Part shown: in pieces, positions 1 through 8,839 of the stretch
Layout: each line of letters starts with the position of its first letter
Position numbering within the stretch: position 1 is the stretch's first letter
Source: Actinoplanes lutulentus
GTDB taxonomy: Bacteria; Actinomycetota; Actinomycetes; Mycobacteriales; Micromonosporaceae
DNA: 64,000 bases
Direction of reading: 5' to 3'
NCBI RefSeq assembly: GCF_003259845.1
Contig: NZ_QLMJ01000027.1
Span: 1-64,000 of the forward strand
Translations under genes and position numbers: made by a program
Notes under the pieces: generated by a model
Database searches by the model: none
Told to the model about the DNA's origin: nothing
The model's input: only the letters and a program-made list of their open reading frames with translations

Positions 1-1131
1 GGCGAGCTGGTGCGCACCGGCCTGCTCACCGAACACACGGTGGGCCGGTTCACCACCCACGACCTGATCCGGGCCTACGCCCAGGAACTCGTCCATCAGC
101 ACGAGGACGGCCCGGCCAGGGAGCATGCCTTCCACCGGCTCGCTCACCACTATCGGCAGACCGCCTATGAGGCGGATCTGCTCCTGGTTCCTGCCGTCGT
201 GCTGGACCGGCCCGAGGAACTGGCGGACACGGTGACCACCCATCTGAGTGATGCCGGTGAGGCCATAGCCTGGTTCAACGCCGATCGGCAGGTCATCAAG
301 GCCATCGTCGGGCGCCAGCTCGACGACGGCCCCGCGGATCCGGCGTGGCGGCTGGCGGTCAGCCTTCAGCGTTTCCTCCATGGCGAGGGCTGGTGGCACG
401 ACTGGGCCGCGATGGCACGCTCCTGCCTGCAAGCGGCCACCGCCGCGGGGGACGACCTCGGACGGGCCTACATGTCCCGGAGCCTGGCCGGCGCCGAGCT
501 CATGCTGGGCAACCACGACTCCGCCGCGCGGTTCCTGCGTCTTTCGCTCGACCTGTTCAACGGGCTCGGCAATGCTGAGGAACAGGCGCTGGTGTACCGA
601 AACCTCGGCCAGGTGAGCGCCGCTCAGGAGAACTATCGCGACGCCGTCGACAGCTACGAGCACGCTCTGCGCCTCGTCGAGTCGCTCGACGATCTGCTCG
701 CCCAGGTCGCCCTGCTGTACTGCCTGGCCGAAGCGCACGCATACCTCGGCCGGACGGACACCAGCATGGAGATGGCCAGCCGTGCGCTGAGGATCGCGGA
801 GACGCTGGACGACCCCACCGGCCTCGGGCTTTCGTACGAGGCACTGGCGATCAGCTTCTATGCCGAAGGGGACCTGCCGGCCGCGCTGACCGCCTGGAAG
901 CAGGCGACCGAGATGTACCGGCAGCTGGGGTGGCGGATGAACTGGGTCGAGTCTCTGCTGCACCAGGGCGACACCGCGCTCGCCCTGGGCGACCCGGCTG
1001 ATGCCCGTGCCGCATGGCAACAGGCGCTCGACCTGCTGAGTCACCTGCATGTGCCGCTGGTGCCGGTGATCGAGGAACGCCTGACGCGACTCGAGCCGGC
1101 AAGAGCTGTGCGGGCGTACGGTGCACGCTGA
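1..1131 (+). CDS. C-terminal part of an AfsR/SARP-type TPR regulator (5' end missing)
   Basis: The reading frame is open from the first base, so the start lies outside the window. A winged-helix-like stretch (HDLIRAYAQELV) follows the edge; it is the usual segment after the NB-ARC ATPase in AfsR-type regulators. The rest is helical TPR repeats (for example GNAEEQALVYRNLGQ and DDLLAQVALLYCLAEA, spaced about 40 residues apart) up to the C terminus. Proteins of this kind act as signal-gated transcription activators of secondary metabolism or local clusters. Without the N-terminal SARP and NB-ARC parts the exact subclass (SARP, LuxR-tailed or NB-ARC-TPR only) cannot be decided, and its target cannot be named. 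Confidence 0.8.
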   Translation, partial: GELVRTGLLTEHTVGRFTTHDLIRAYAQELVHQHEDGPAREHAFHRLAHHYRQTAYEADLLLVPAVVLDRPEELADTVTTHLSDAGEAIAWFNADRQVIKAIVGRQLDDGPADPAWRLAVSLQRFLHGEGWWHDWAAMARSCLQAATAAGDDLGRAYMSRSLAGAELMLGNHDSAARFLRLSLDLFNGLGNAEEQALVYRNLGQVSAAQENYRDAVDSYEHALRLVESLDDLLAQVALLYCLAEAHAYLGRTDTSMEMASRALRIAETLDDPTGLGLSYEALAISFYAEGDLPAALTAWKQATEMYRQLGWRMNWVESLLHQGDTALALGDPADARAAWQQALDLLSHLHVPLVPVIEERLTRLEPARAVRAYGAR

Positions 1132-1215
1132 ACTTGCTGGTCCGGGCTCCGTCATGTCGGGTATGGGACACGCCAGTTTGGATGTCGGGCCCACGCCACG
1201 AGGCGTGAACCGGTA

Positions 1216-1956
1216 ATGAGCGATCTGAACCTCGTCAAGGACGATCAGACCTCGTGGCCGGCATTGGTGGACGTCCTGTCACAGAGTTTCGCCGCACCGC
1301 GGATACTCCCCGCCGACCATGAGAAGGCCCAGGCCTGCTTGACCCAATTGCAGGTCACGGCCTCCTCGCCGCTGGGCGCCATCGCGCTCAACAGCGGCGG
1401 AATCCTGCTGTACGACGGCTGGCTGCGCATCTACGGAGGCTCGCCGGGGCCGGACGTGAGCCTGCCCAGCATCGGACAGGTCAACGACTTTCCCGAACGC
1501 ATCGACAGGACGTGGGCGCCGACTGGGGGATTGATAGTGGCGCACGATGTTCTCGGTGGCGTCTTCTTTCTCAACGGACTGCGGCGCGGCGCCGGCCGGC
1601 CCGGTGTGCCAGGCGAAGTCCTCTACTTCGACCCGGCGTCGTTGAAGTGGGCGAGGTTGCGGATGTCGCACAGTGAGTGGCTGGACTGGTGCGTATCCGG
1701 TGATCTGCCGCATTTTTATGAGGGCCGGCTCTGGCCGAGCTGGCGTGCCGACGTGCTGGCGCTCCGTGCCGACCAGGGCATCGCCGTCTCCCCGTTCCTC
1801 TGGAGCGAGGAGAGTCGGGCCCTTGGCAGCGGCATCGTCCGGACGGTCGCTTCCATGGCGGCGATTCTCGGCCGCCAGTTCGAAGCCGCGCGGCGGAAAG
1901 GGCGTCACATCGACCGGGCCTTCGGCCGATATCCATCGACGAGTCCGCCGAGTTAG
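1216..1956 (+). CDS. DUF2625 family protein
   Basis: The 246-residue product carries hallmarks I associate with DUF2625: an N-terminal ILPAD segment followed by LQVT..SPLGAIA..(S)GGILLYDGWLRI, then GGLIVAHDVLGGVFFLNG, EVLYFDPASLKW, and SEWLDWCVSGDLPHFYE. No signal peptide or membrane segment is seen, so it is probably cytoplasmic. The biochemical role of the family is unknown to me. The start ATG has no clear ribosome binding site; a small 6-bp hairpin (1192-1207) lies just in front of it. It is 84 bases downstream of the TPR regulator and may be co-transcribed with it. Confidence 0.8.
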   Translation: MSDLNLVKDDQTSWPALVDVLSQSFAAPRILPADHEKAQACLTQLQVTASSPLGAIALNSGGILLYDGWLRIYGGSPGPDVSLPSIGQVNDFPERIDRTWAPTGGLIVAHDVLGGVFFLNGLRRGAGRPGVPGEVLYFDPASLKWARLRMSHSEWLDWCVSGDLPHFYEGRLWPSWRADVLALRADQGIAVSPFLWSEESRALGSGIVRTVASMAAILGRQFEAARRKGRHIDRAFGRYPSTSPPS

Positions 1957-2061
1957 AGCAAGCCCAGTATTTCCAGGCAGCCGGGGTACGGCGTTCGATC
2001 ACCCATGACTGACATGATCGAGAGGTCCAGGCTTCGACGCGCGGCCCGCGGGGCCGACGGT

Positions 2062-2103
2062 GGCGGGAGGCGGCACTCCGCATCGGAATGCCGCCTCGCC
2101 GCC
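2062..2103. terminator. Strong hairpin between convergent genes
   Basis: Bases 2062-2080 pair with 2084-2103 around a CAT loop, giving about 18 base pairs with one bulged G and one C/A mismatch. There is no U tract, as is usual for actinobacterial terminators. It sits between the DUF2625 gene (ends 1956) and the flavin reductase gene (ends 2239 on the other strand), so it can serve both. The remainder of this 282-base gap shows nothing else convincing. Confidence 0.75.
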
Positions 2104-2238
2104 GTCTCAGGACTGGCTGTCGCCGGCTACCGGGCCCAGCACCTCGTGGGCCTTGAGCCTCTTCGAGGACCACGGTGCGACACGGGCCGCGAACAGAACT
2201 CGTCGGTGGCTTCTTGTGGTTCACGGACGAACCAGGCG

Positions 2239-2742
2239 TCACGGCAGCGGGGTGAGAGGTGCCACCGCCCGGAATTCGGAGTCGTGCCAGAGAAGGGGTT
2301 TGCGGGCCGGGTCGGCGGACAGGGAGAGCACCCTGAGCAGCACGATCAGGTGATCGCCGCCCGGGAAGACGGTCTCCGTGCTGCACTCGAACCGGGCTGC
2401 GGCGCCGGTGAGCAGCAGCGCGCCCCGGCTCGTCTCGTCGAAGTCCGCGCCGGCGAAGCGGTCGCGGCTGCGGCTGGCGAGCTGCCGGCCGAGCCACGCG
2501 TGGTCCTCGGTGAGCACGCTGACGCCGATCGTGTCCGCGGTGCTCAGCACCGGCCAGGTGCGGGATGCCGCGTCGATGCACAGCGCGAGCAGCGGTGGGT
2601 CCAGCGATACCGATACGAAGGCGCTGACCGCGAGCCCGACCGGTGCGCCGTCGATCTGGGCGGCTACCGCCATCACGCCCCGCGGGTACAGCGTGAACGC
2701 CCGCCGGAGTGCGGCGACGTCGTCGGTCACGATGTCAGTCAC
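2239..2742 (-). CDS. Flavin reductase family protein (RutF/HpaC-like)
   Basis: This 167-residue protein has the flavin-reductase-like split barrel pattern: FTLYPRGVMAVAA near the N terminus, GLAVSAFVSVSLDPPLLALCID in the middle and SRDRFAG then LLLTGAAARFEC further on. Such proteins use NAD(P)H to supply reduced FMN or FAD to a partner monooxygenase. It is the last gene of a nine-gene operon whose first gene is a luciferase-like monooxygenase, so that enzyme is the likely partner. I chose the GTG start at 2742, which overlaps the upstream Ohr gene by 8 bases; a second in-frame GTG at 2730 is possible. A longer upstream extension would read through the Ohr gene and does not look coding. Confidence 0.85.
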   Translation of the reverse strand: MTDIVTDDVAALRRAFTLYPRGVMAVAAQIDGAPVGLAVSAFVSVSLDPPLLALCIDAASRTWPVLSTADTIGVSVLTEDHAWLGRQLASRSRDRFAGADFDETSRGALLLTGAAARFECSTETVFPGGDHLIVLLRVLSLSADPARKPLLWHDSEFRAVAPLTPLP

Positions 2743-3169
2743 GGGGACCCGCCACCCATTGCCCGTTGGCGGTGATCGCCACGTCGACGTTGCCGCGCAG
2801 CGCGTTCGAGTAGGGGCAGACCCGGTCGGCCTCGGTGGCCAGTTCGACGGCTTGCCCCGCATCGGTCACTCCGGGGATCGTCACGGCCAGCGTGGCGTCG
2901 ATCCGGAAGCTGCCGTCGTCGACGGAGGAGAGCGAGACCGAGGACTCGACGCTGGTCTGTCCCAGGTCGACGCGGGCTCGCCGGGCCACGGTGGACAGCG
3001 CCCCCTCGAAGCACGCGGCGTACGCCACCGCGAACAGCTGCTCGGGGTTGGTGCCGGGGCCGCCGGAAGCCGGCCGGGAGAGGGCGACGTCGAGGTGGCC
3101 GTCGTCGCTACGGCCGTGGCCGTTGCGCCCACCGGCCACGTGGGCTTTTGCGGTGTAGATGTGGGACAC
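2735..3169 (-). CDS. ohr: Organic hydroperoxide resistance protein, Ohr subfamily of OsmC
   Basis: Length (144 residues) and layout match Ohr: NPEQLFAVAYAACFEGAL contains the peroxidatic Cys53 and VCPYSNA contains the resolving Cys118. Ohr reduces organic hydroperoxides with lipoyl or dithiol reductants in the cytoplasm. The usual OhrR repressor is not next to it. It lies inside a catabolic operon between an aldehyde dehydrogenase and a flavin reductase. There it could detoxify a peroxide formed by the flavin monooxygenase, for example a peroxy-acid intermediate as in Rut chemistry. That link is inference. Confidence 0.9.
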   Translation of the reverse strand: MSHIYTAKAHVAGGRNGHGRSDDGHLDVALSRPASGGPGTNPEQLFAVAYAACFEGALSTVARRARVDLGQTSVESSVSLSSVDDGSFRIDATLAVTIPGVTDAGQAVELATEADRVCPYSNALRGNVDVAITANGQWVAGPRD

Positions 3170-3178
3170 GGTTTTCTC

Positions 3179-4639
3179 CTAGAACGGGTAGCGGGCGATC
3201 TCGGCCTGGCTCGTGAGCCACTGCTGCTCGGTGAACGCGTCGGCGTTGTATCGGTGGGAGCCGACCCGGCTGCCGTTGCCGGAGGCGCGTACGCCGCCGA
3301 ACGGTTGCAGGACGTCGTCGACCAGGGTCTGGTCGTTGACGTGCACGTTGCCGCTGACGATGCGGTCGGCGAACGCCAGCCCACGGCCGACGTCGCTGGT
3401 CAGCACGCCGGCGGACAGGCCGTACTCGGTGCCGTTGGTGAGTTCGACGGCCTCGTCGAAATCGGCGAAGGTGGTGACCGGCGCGATCGGCCCGAAGATC
3501 TCCAGGTCGTATGCGCTCATGCCGGGCCGCACGCCGGAGAGCACGGTCGGGGCGTAGAACAAACCGTCGTAGGTGCCGCCGGTGACCACGGACGCACCCG
3601 CGGCCCGCGTCTCGGTGACGATCTTGTGTACGGCGTCGCGCTGCCGCACATCGATGATCGGTCCGATCGCGACGGACGGGTCGAGGGCCGCGTTCCCGAC
3701 CGGGAGGGCGTTCGCGCGGGCCGCGAGCCGGGCGACGTACTCGTCGGCGATCGATTCGTGGACGAGGTGCCGGCTGGACGCCATGCAGATCTGTCCCGCG
3801 TGCAGGAACGATCCCCAGGCGCCGGCGCTGGTCGCGGCGTCCAGGTCGACGTCGTCGAACACGACGAGCGCCGAATTGCCGCCGAGTTCGAGGTGAACGC
3901 GCTTGAGGTGCTTGGCGGCCTGCACCGCGATCGCGCGGCCGGCGCCGGTCGAGCCGGTGAACGCGATGATCGGCACGTCCGGGTGGTCGACGAGCGCCGC
4001 ACCCAGCGCGCCGTCGCCGGGCAGCACGGCGAGCGCGTTCTCGGGGAGCCCGGCCTGGAACAGCACTTCGGCGATGATCGCGCCGCCGCTGACCGCGGTG
4101 CGGGGATCCGGCTTGACGATGACGCTGTTGCCGACCGCGAGCGCCGGCGCGACGCTGCGCAGGGCGAGGAACAGCGGCGAGTTGAACGGCGCGATCACGC
4201 CGACGACCCCGGCCGGGATACGCCGGGAGATGCTGAGCCGGCCCTGCGGTGACGGGTAGGTCTCGCCGGTCGGTTCCAGGGCGAGTCCGGCGGCGGCGTG
4301 CAGGGTCTGCGCACTGATGGTGAGTTCGAACATCGCCTTGCCGACCGTGGCGCCGCCCTCGCGGACGAGCCAGCCGGCGAGTTCGGCCATGTTGGCCTCG
4401 ATCAGGTTGCCGGCTTCGCGCAGGATCGCGGCGCGTTCGAACGCGGGGCGCCGGGCCCAGGCGCGCTGGCCGTCGACGAGTCGTGCCACGGACGCGGTCA
4501 GGTCATCGGTGGACGCGGTCGCGATCTGGCCGAGTACGGCGCCGGTGGCCGGTTCGGTGATGTCGGCGGTGGTGGTGGCCGGTTGGGCGGTGCCGGCATA
4601 CAGCACCTGGGGCATCCGGTCGGGGTCGAGAAGCGGCAT
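3179..4639 (-). CDS. NAD(P)-dependent aldehyde dehydrogenase (benzaldehyde/vanillin type)
   Basis: Full-length ALDH of 486 residues. The general base lies in LELGGNS (Glu251) and the catalytic thiol in GQICMASSR (Cys285); the cofactor segment FTGSTGAGRAIA and the C-terminal EIFGPIAPV are also present. The N-terminal ADITEPATGAVLG and the YPSPQGRLSISRRIPAGVVGVI segment resemble benzaldehyde and vanillin dehydrogenases. It follows a GMC oxidoreductase by 9 bases, so a two-step conversion of a ring CH2OH to CHO to COOH is plausible. The exact substrate is not known. Confidence 0.9.
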   Translation of the reverse strand: MPLLDPDRMPQVLYAGTAQPATTTADITEPATGAVLGQIATASTDDLTASVARLVDGQRAWARRPAFERAAILREAGNLIEANMAELAGWLVREGGATVGKAMFELTISAQTLHAAAGLALEPTGETYPSPQGRLSISRRIPAGVVGVIAPFNSPLFLALRSVAPALAVGNSVIVKPDPRTAVSGGAIIAEVLFQAGLPENALAVLPGDGALGAALVDHPDVPIIAFTGSTGAGRAIAVQAAKHLKRVHLELGGNSALVVFDDVDLDAATSAGAWGSFLHAGQICMASSRHLVHESIADEYVARLAARANALPVGNAALDPSVAIGPIIDVRQRDAVHKIVTETRAAGASVVTGGTYDGLFYAPTVLSGVRPGMSAYDLEIFGPIAPVTTFADFDEAVELTNGTEYGLSAGVLTSDVGRGLAFADRIVSGNVHVNDQTLVDDVLQPFGGVRASGNGSRVGSHRYNADAFTEQQWLTSQAEIARYPF

Positions 4640-4648
4640 GGCAGTCCT

Positions 4649-6094
4649 CTATTCGGGCAGGTTGGCCTCGACCAGCGCGGCACCGCGCAGGCCGATCATC
4701 ATCGAGGTGAGCATCGTGTTCGCCCGGGGGCTGACCGGGATGATCGAGGCGTCGGCGACCGAGAGGCCGGTGACGCCGATGACCGCGAGCGTCGGATCGA
4801 CCACCGCGCCGGCATCGGTCCCCATCCGGCAGGTTCCGACGAGGTGGCCGTAGGACTCGAGGTGGCCGGGCAGCAGCTCGGCGGCGTTGGTCGCGCGCCA
4901 CCACGCGCCGGCCGGTTCGACCAGGACGGTGCGCAGCGCGTCGAGTGCCTTGCGCGCGTCGTCCAGCAGGAGATCGAAAGCCGTGGCGTCCTGGGGGTCG
5001 GCGAGGTGGTTGAGGCGTACCTCGGTCGCGCCGCCCGGCGTGAGCCGGACCGAGCCGCGACTGACGGCCCGCATCAGGCCGAGTCCGAGGAAGACGTCGG
5101 CGGGGTCGGCGCCGGGCAGGTACGGCTGTGCCTGGTGCGGGTAGAGGTGCACTTCGACGCGGTCGTCGGCGAGGATCTCGTACCGCAGCAGGACGCCGTT
5201 GACCGGGCGTAAGGCGGGCGCTGCCGGGTCGGTGGCGCGGACCTGGAGCACGGTCCACGGGTGGTCCTGCAGGTTGGCGCCGACCTCGGGGGCGTCGTGG
5301 ACGAGCGGGATTCCGGCTTCGGCGAGGCCGGCCGCGGGGCCGATGCCGGAGCGCAGCAGCAGCGCCGGGGTCTCGACGGCGCCCGCGCAGACGACGACGT
5401 GGTCGGCGTCGATCGTCCCGGTGCCGGTTTCCACGCCGACGCAGCGGGTGCCGTCGAAGAGCAGCCGTTTCGCGGTGGTTCGTGGTCGCAGGTGCGGGCG
5501 TAGCCGGGGGAGCAGGGCCTCGTGGACGCCGTAGCGCACCGACCCGTCCTTCGTGTTCGTCGGCCAGTGGCCGACGCCGAGCACAGCGGGTGCGTTCTGG
5601 TCGTCGACCCAGGTGTGTCCCTGATCGGTGGCCCATGCGGCGAAGGCGGCGTCGACCGGGCCGAAGCTCAGCCGGGTGATCGGTATCGGACCGGTGCTGC
5701 CGTGCTCGGGCCGGTCGCCGAACTGCTGGTCGGTCTCCAGCGCGTTGAACGCCGGGGCGACGTCGTCCCAGCGCCAGCCGTCGATGTCCCAGGCGTCGAA
5801 GCACCAGGGCTGGCCGCGTAGTGCCGCCGCGGAGTTCGTCGACGTGCAGCCTCCGGTGACCCGGCCCCGCAGCAGTGGCCGGCCGGTGCCGGCATCGACG
5901 TGGCCCCAGTCGACGTCGTCGGGGGTGGCGAGGTCCCGGCGCATCCAGTCCGGCGGGGGAGTGCCGGGGTCGTCGCCCGCTTCGAGCAGGATGACGTCGA
6001 TGTCGCCGCGCTCGGCGAGGCCGTTCGCGCAGAACATGCCGGCAGCGCCGCTGCCGATCACCACGATCGTCTTACGCAAGGCTTTCACCACCAT
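4649..6094 (-). CDS. FAD-dependent GMC family oxidoreductase
   Basis: The N terminus has the dinucleotide motif GSGAAG (Gly14, Gly16, Gly19) followed by LLEAGDD. GGCTSTNSAA and the PALLLRSGIG segment are GMC signatures, and the C-terminal block contains LVGTCRMG and then LSVADASIIP..NTM. At 481 residues it is slightly shorter than choline-oxidase-type members. GMC enzymes oxidise primary alcohols; pyridoxine 4-oxidase, which acts on a hydroxymethyl-pyridine, belongs to this family. It overlaps the upstream SDR gene by 23 bases. An internal TTG start at 6079 would also keep the Rossmann motif. Confidence 0.9.
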   Translation of the reverse strand: MVVKALRKTIVVIGSGAAGMFCANGLAERGDIDVILLEAGDDPGTPPPDWMRRDLATPDDVDWGHVDAGTGRPLLRGRVTGGCTSTNSAAALRGQPWCFDAWDIDGWRWDDVAPAFNALETDQQFGDRPEHGSTGPIPITRLSFGPVDAAFAAWATDQGHTWVDDQNAPAVLGVGHWPTNTKDGSVRYGVHEALLPRLRPHLRPRTTAKRLLFDGTRCVGVETGTGTIDADHVVVCAGAVETPALLLRSGIGPAAGLAEAGIPLVHDAPEVGANLQDHPWTVLQVRATDPAAPALRPVNGVLLRYEILADDRVEVHLYPHQAQPYLPGADPADVFLGLGLMRAVSRGSVRLTPGGATEVRLNHLADPQDATAFDLLLDDARKALDALRTVLVEPAGAWWRATNAAELLPGHLESYGHLVGTCRMGTDAGAVVDPTLAVIGVTGLSVADASIIPVSPRANTMLTSMMIGLRGAALVEANLPE

Positions 6095-6812
6095 CGAGTA
6101 CGAGGATCTGGCCGGTGGTCGACGCCGCGCCCGGCGAGGCCAGGTAGGCCACGGCGGCGGCGACGTGCTCGGGGGCGATCGGCGCGCCGAGCGGGATCGC
6201 GGCCATCTTCCGGTTGACGTAACCGGGGTCGGCGAGGACGTCCTCGGTCATCGCGCTGGGCACGACGGTCGGGGCGACGGCGTTGACCCTGATGCCGTCC
6301 TCGGCCCATTCCAGGGCGAGGAGTCTGGTCAGGTGGCTGAGGCCGGCTTTGCTCACCCCGTACGCGAAGGATCCTTTAGCGGCGAGGAAAGCGTGCGTGG
6401 AGGAGATCGACACGATCGCGCCGCCGTCGCCGGCGAGGGCGGCGTGGGCGGCTCTGGACATCCGGTAGGCGCCGGTGAGGTTGACGTCCAGGACGCGCTG
6501 GAAGGTGGCGACGCTGGTCTGCAGGGCGGTGTCGCGCACCATCACACCGGCGCCGTTGACGAGCAGCGACAGTGTTCCGTGTGCGCTCACGGCGGCCGCG
6601 ACGACCTCGGCGCAGGAGGCGTCGTCGGTCACGTCGAGCCGGTGTGCGGTGGTGCGTTCACGCAGGTGCGGTGGGAGTTTCGCCACGGCAGCATCGAGGG
6701 CGGTCTCGTCGGTGTCGGCCAGGGCGAGACGCATCCCGGCGGCGCCGAGTGCGGCCGCTGTCGCCTGTCCGATCGCCCCGGCGGCGCCGGTGACGAGAGC
6801 GGCCGGCGTCAT
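6072..6812 (-). CDS. Short-chain dehydrogenase/reductase
   Basis: Classical 246-residue SDR: TGAAGAIG at residues 8-15 (cofactor binding), NGAG at 86-89, Ser138, and the YxxxK pair Tyr151/Lys155. The C-terminal VAYLASPGAASTTGQILVLDGG is typical. The ATG at 6812 overlaps the stop of the FadH-like gene (ATGA), which fixes the start; the much longer open frame upstream of it is antisense noise. Its place between a dienoyl-CoA-reductase-like enzyme and an alcohol oxidase suggests a redox step on a hydroxyl or keto group of the same substrate. Confidence 0.92.
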   Translation of the reverse strand: MTPAALVTGAAGAIGQATAAALGAAGMRLALADTDETALDAAVAKLPPHLRERTTAHRLDVTDDASCAEVVAAAVSAHGTLSLLVNGAGVMVRDTALQTSVATFQRVLDVNLTGAYRMSRAAHAALAGDGGAIVSISSTHAFLAAKGSFAYGVSKAGLSHLTRLLALEWAEDGIRVNAVAPTVVPSAMTEDVLADPGYVNRKMAAIPLGAPIAPEHVAAAVAYLASPGAASTTGQILVLDGGESLA

Positions 6813-8839
6813 GCGGCGACCAGACGGGGCAGGGCGTAGGCAGGTCGCATGGACAGTCCTTGGGTGATGGAGGTGCCGATCAACAGGCCGGCGGCCCGGC
6901 CTTCGTAGACGGCTTCCTGAACGGTGCGGGGAGCGAACGCGTCGCCGGCCAGGTGTACCTGGCCGGACCAGCCGGATTCCGCGAGTTCGTCCAGCAGGCC
7001 GGCGCGGGCTCGTGCGGGCCGGACGTGGACGATCGAGTCGATGCCGGTCAGGGTCTGCGCCGACCCGTCGACGGTGTGAGTGATCGTGACGGTGTTGTCG
7101 AGGGCGCTCGACGGCCGATGCATCGTGAAGATCCGGATGCCGGCCGCGCGGAGCCGTTCGGCGAGCCCAAGCCGGGAGTACACGGTGATGCGCGGGGCCA
7201 TGCTCGCCAGCGGGGTCACCAGCCGGACGGCGACGCCGCGCGCCGCGAGATGCTCGGCCAGCGCGAACGCCTCCCATGACCCCAGTTCGTCGAGCACGAG
7301 CGTCGTGGCGCCGGCTGACTGCGGCTGCCGTACGACGTCGCCGAGTTCCAGGGCCGGCGGACCGCCGGGCAGCACCAGCGCGTCATCCGGGTGGGTGGCC
7401 GCGCCGGTGGCGAGTACGACGACGTCGGGCGCGAGCCCGGCGACCGTGGCGGCGGTGACCCGCGCGCCGAAACGCCGGACCACGGCACTGGCGTCGAGTT
7501 CGGCCAGCAGGTCGTGCAGGAGCAGGCCGAATCCGCTGCGGATCCGGGTGACGTCCGGCAGCGCGCCGCCGGGTCCGGCGGCAGCGTCGGCGAGGACGAC
7601 GTGATGCCCGCGGCGTGCCGCGGTGGTCGCGGCCTCCAGGCCCGCGGGGCCGGCGCCGACGACCAGCACGGAAAGCGGCTCGGGCCGGGCCGCCTCGGCC
7701 GCCAGCCAGTCGCGCTCACGGCCGACGGCCGGGTTGACCGTGCAGGTGATCGGCGTGATCGCCTCCAGGTTCGCGTTGCAGCCCTGGTTGCAGGCGATGC
7801 AGCGACGCGGGGAGTGCTGCCGGAGCGTGCGCCGGGTCAACGCCGGCTCGGCGATGTGCGCCCGGGCGTAACCGACGAGGTCGGCCTCCCCGGCCGCCAC
7901 CATGGAGGCGCCGGTCTCCAGCGTGTCGATCCGGCAGATCGCGAGCACCGGGACGTCCGGGAACTCCCGTTTGAACCGTGCGGGCAGATGCCGGAAGGGC
8001 GCCGGACCGTAGCTCATGTCGGCCATCTGGGTGCTCAGCGATGCCGCGCCGGCGTACGCGGAGTGGCTGACGTGCAGGAAGTCGACCGGGGCGGCGTCGC
8101 GGAGATGCTCGACGATCCGGACGACGTCGTCGGGGCCGAGACCGCCGGGCAGGAACTCGTCGGCGGAGAGCCGCAGCCCGACGGCGGCCCGGCCACCAAC
8201 GGCCTCGACGACCGCGATCAGTACCTCACGCGCGAGCCGGGCCCGTGCGGTGAACGAGCCGCCGTACCCGTCGATCCGGTCATTCGTGAGTGGCGAGAGG
8301 AACTGCTGGAGCAGGTGCCCGTGGCCGAGGTGAACTTCGAGACCGTCGAACCCGGCCTCGACGACTCGCGCCGCGGCGGCCGCGAACCCCGCGACCACGG
8401 TGTCGAGATCGAACGCGTTCATGACGTGCGGGGAGTGCGCGCCGGTGCTCCAGGGCGCCGCGCTCGCACCCCAGCTGCCGTAGTGATCGTCACCGGAATG
8501 GCGGCCGGTGTGCAGGATCTGGGCGAACAATCGCGTGTCTTCCGCGTGCACGACCTCGGCGAGCGCGGACAGGCCGGCCAGCGCCTCGTCGTCGTAGGCG
8601 TGCAGGCCGAGGCGGCGCAGGCTGGTCGGGTGTACGCGGATCCCCTCGGTGATGATCAGCCCGGCGCCTCCGCGCGCCCGTTCCCGGTGGTAGTCGAGGT
8701 GGCGCCGGGTCACCAGGTTGCGGCCGGCCTCGCCGAAGTTGGTCGTGTGCGGGGCGACGAAGATGCGGTTCTTGACCCGGGCCGGGCCGAGGTCGATGGG
8801 CGCCTGCAGCGGCGTCAGGCCGGTGTTCAGCTCACCCAC
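6809..8839 (-). CDS. NADH:flavin oxidoreductase of the 2,4-dienoyl-CoA reductase (FadH) type
   Basis: The roughly 676-residue product has the FadH layout. An N-terminal Old Yellow Enzyme TIM barrel binds FMN (VEAGFDGLEVHLGHGHLL, RIDGYGGSF). A 4Fe-4S cluster motif follows with Cys347, Cys350, Cys354 and Cys366, then a FAD/NAD(P)H domain (VLVVGAGPAGLEAA). Members reduce activated C=C bonds of dienoyl-CoA, or demethylate or reduce other conjugated compounds. I chose the GTG at 8839, giving a 13-base overlap with the upstream aldehyde dehydrogenase; the open frame continues upstream to 10177 but that part is antisense to nothing conserved. The substrate is unknown; it may reduce a conjugated ring-cleavage product. 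Confidence 0.88.
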   Translation of the reverse strand: MGELNTGLTPLQAPIDLGPARVKNRIFVAPHTTNFGEAGRNLVTRRHLDYHRERARGGAGLIITEGIRVHPTSLRRLGLHAYDDEALAGLSALAEVVHAEDTRLFAQILHTGRHSGDDHYGSWGASAAPWSTGAHSPHVMNAFDLDTVVAGFAAAAARVVEAGFDGLEVHLGHGHLLQQFLSPLTNDRIDGYGGSFTARARLAREVLIAVVEAVGGRAAVGLRLSADEFLPGGLGPDDVVRIVEHLRDAAPVDFLHVSHSAYAGAASLSTQMADMSYGPAPFRHLPARFKREFPDVPVLAICRIDTLETGASMVAAGEADLVGYARAHIAEPALTRRTLRQHSPRRCIACNQGCNANLEAITPITCTVNPAVGRERDWLAAEAARPEPLSVLVVGAGPAGLEAATTAARRGHHVVLADAAAGPGGALPDVTRIRSGFGLLLHDLLAELDASAVVRRFGARVTAATVAGLAPDVVVLATGAATHPDDALVLPGGPPALELGDVVRQPQSAGATTLVLDELGSWEAFALAEHLAARGVAVRLVTPLASMAPRITVYSRLGLAERLRAAGIRIFTMHRPSSALDNTVTITHTVDGSAQTLTGIDSIVHVRPARARAGLLDELAESGWSGQVHLAGDAFAPRTVQEAVYEGRAAGLLIGTSITQGLSMRPAYALPRLVAA

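Noticed and set aside
2378..4252. 624-codon rightward open frame over the Ohr and ALDH genes
   Set aside because: It is antisense to two well-defined genes and has no domain or ribosome binding site.
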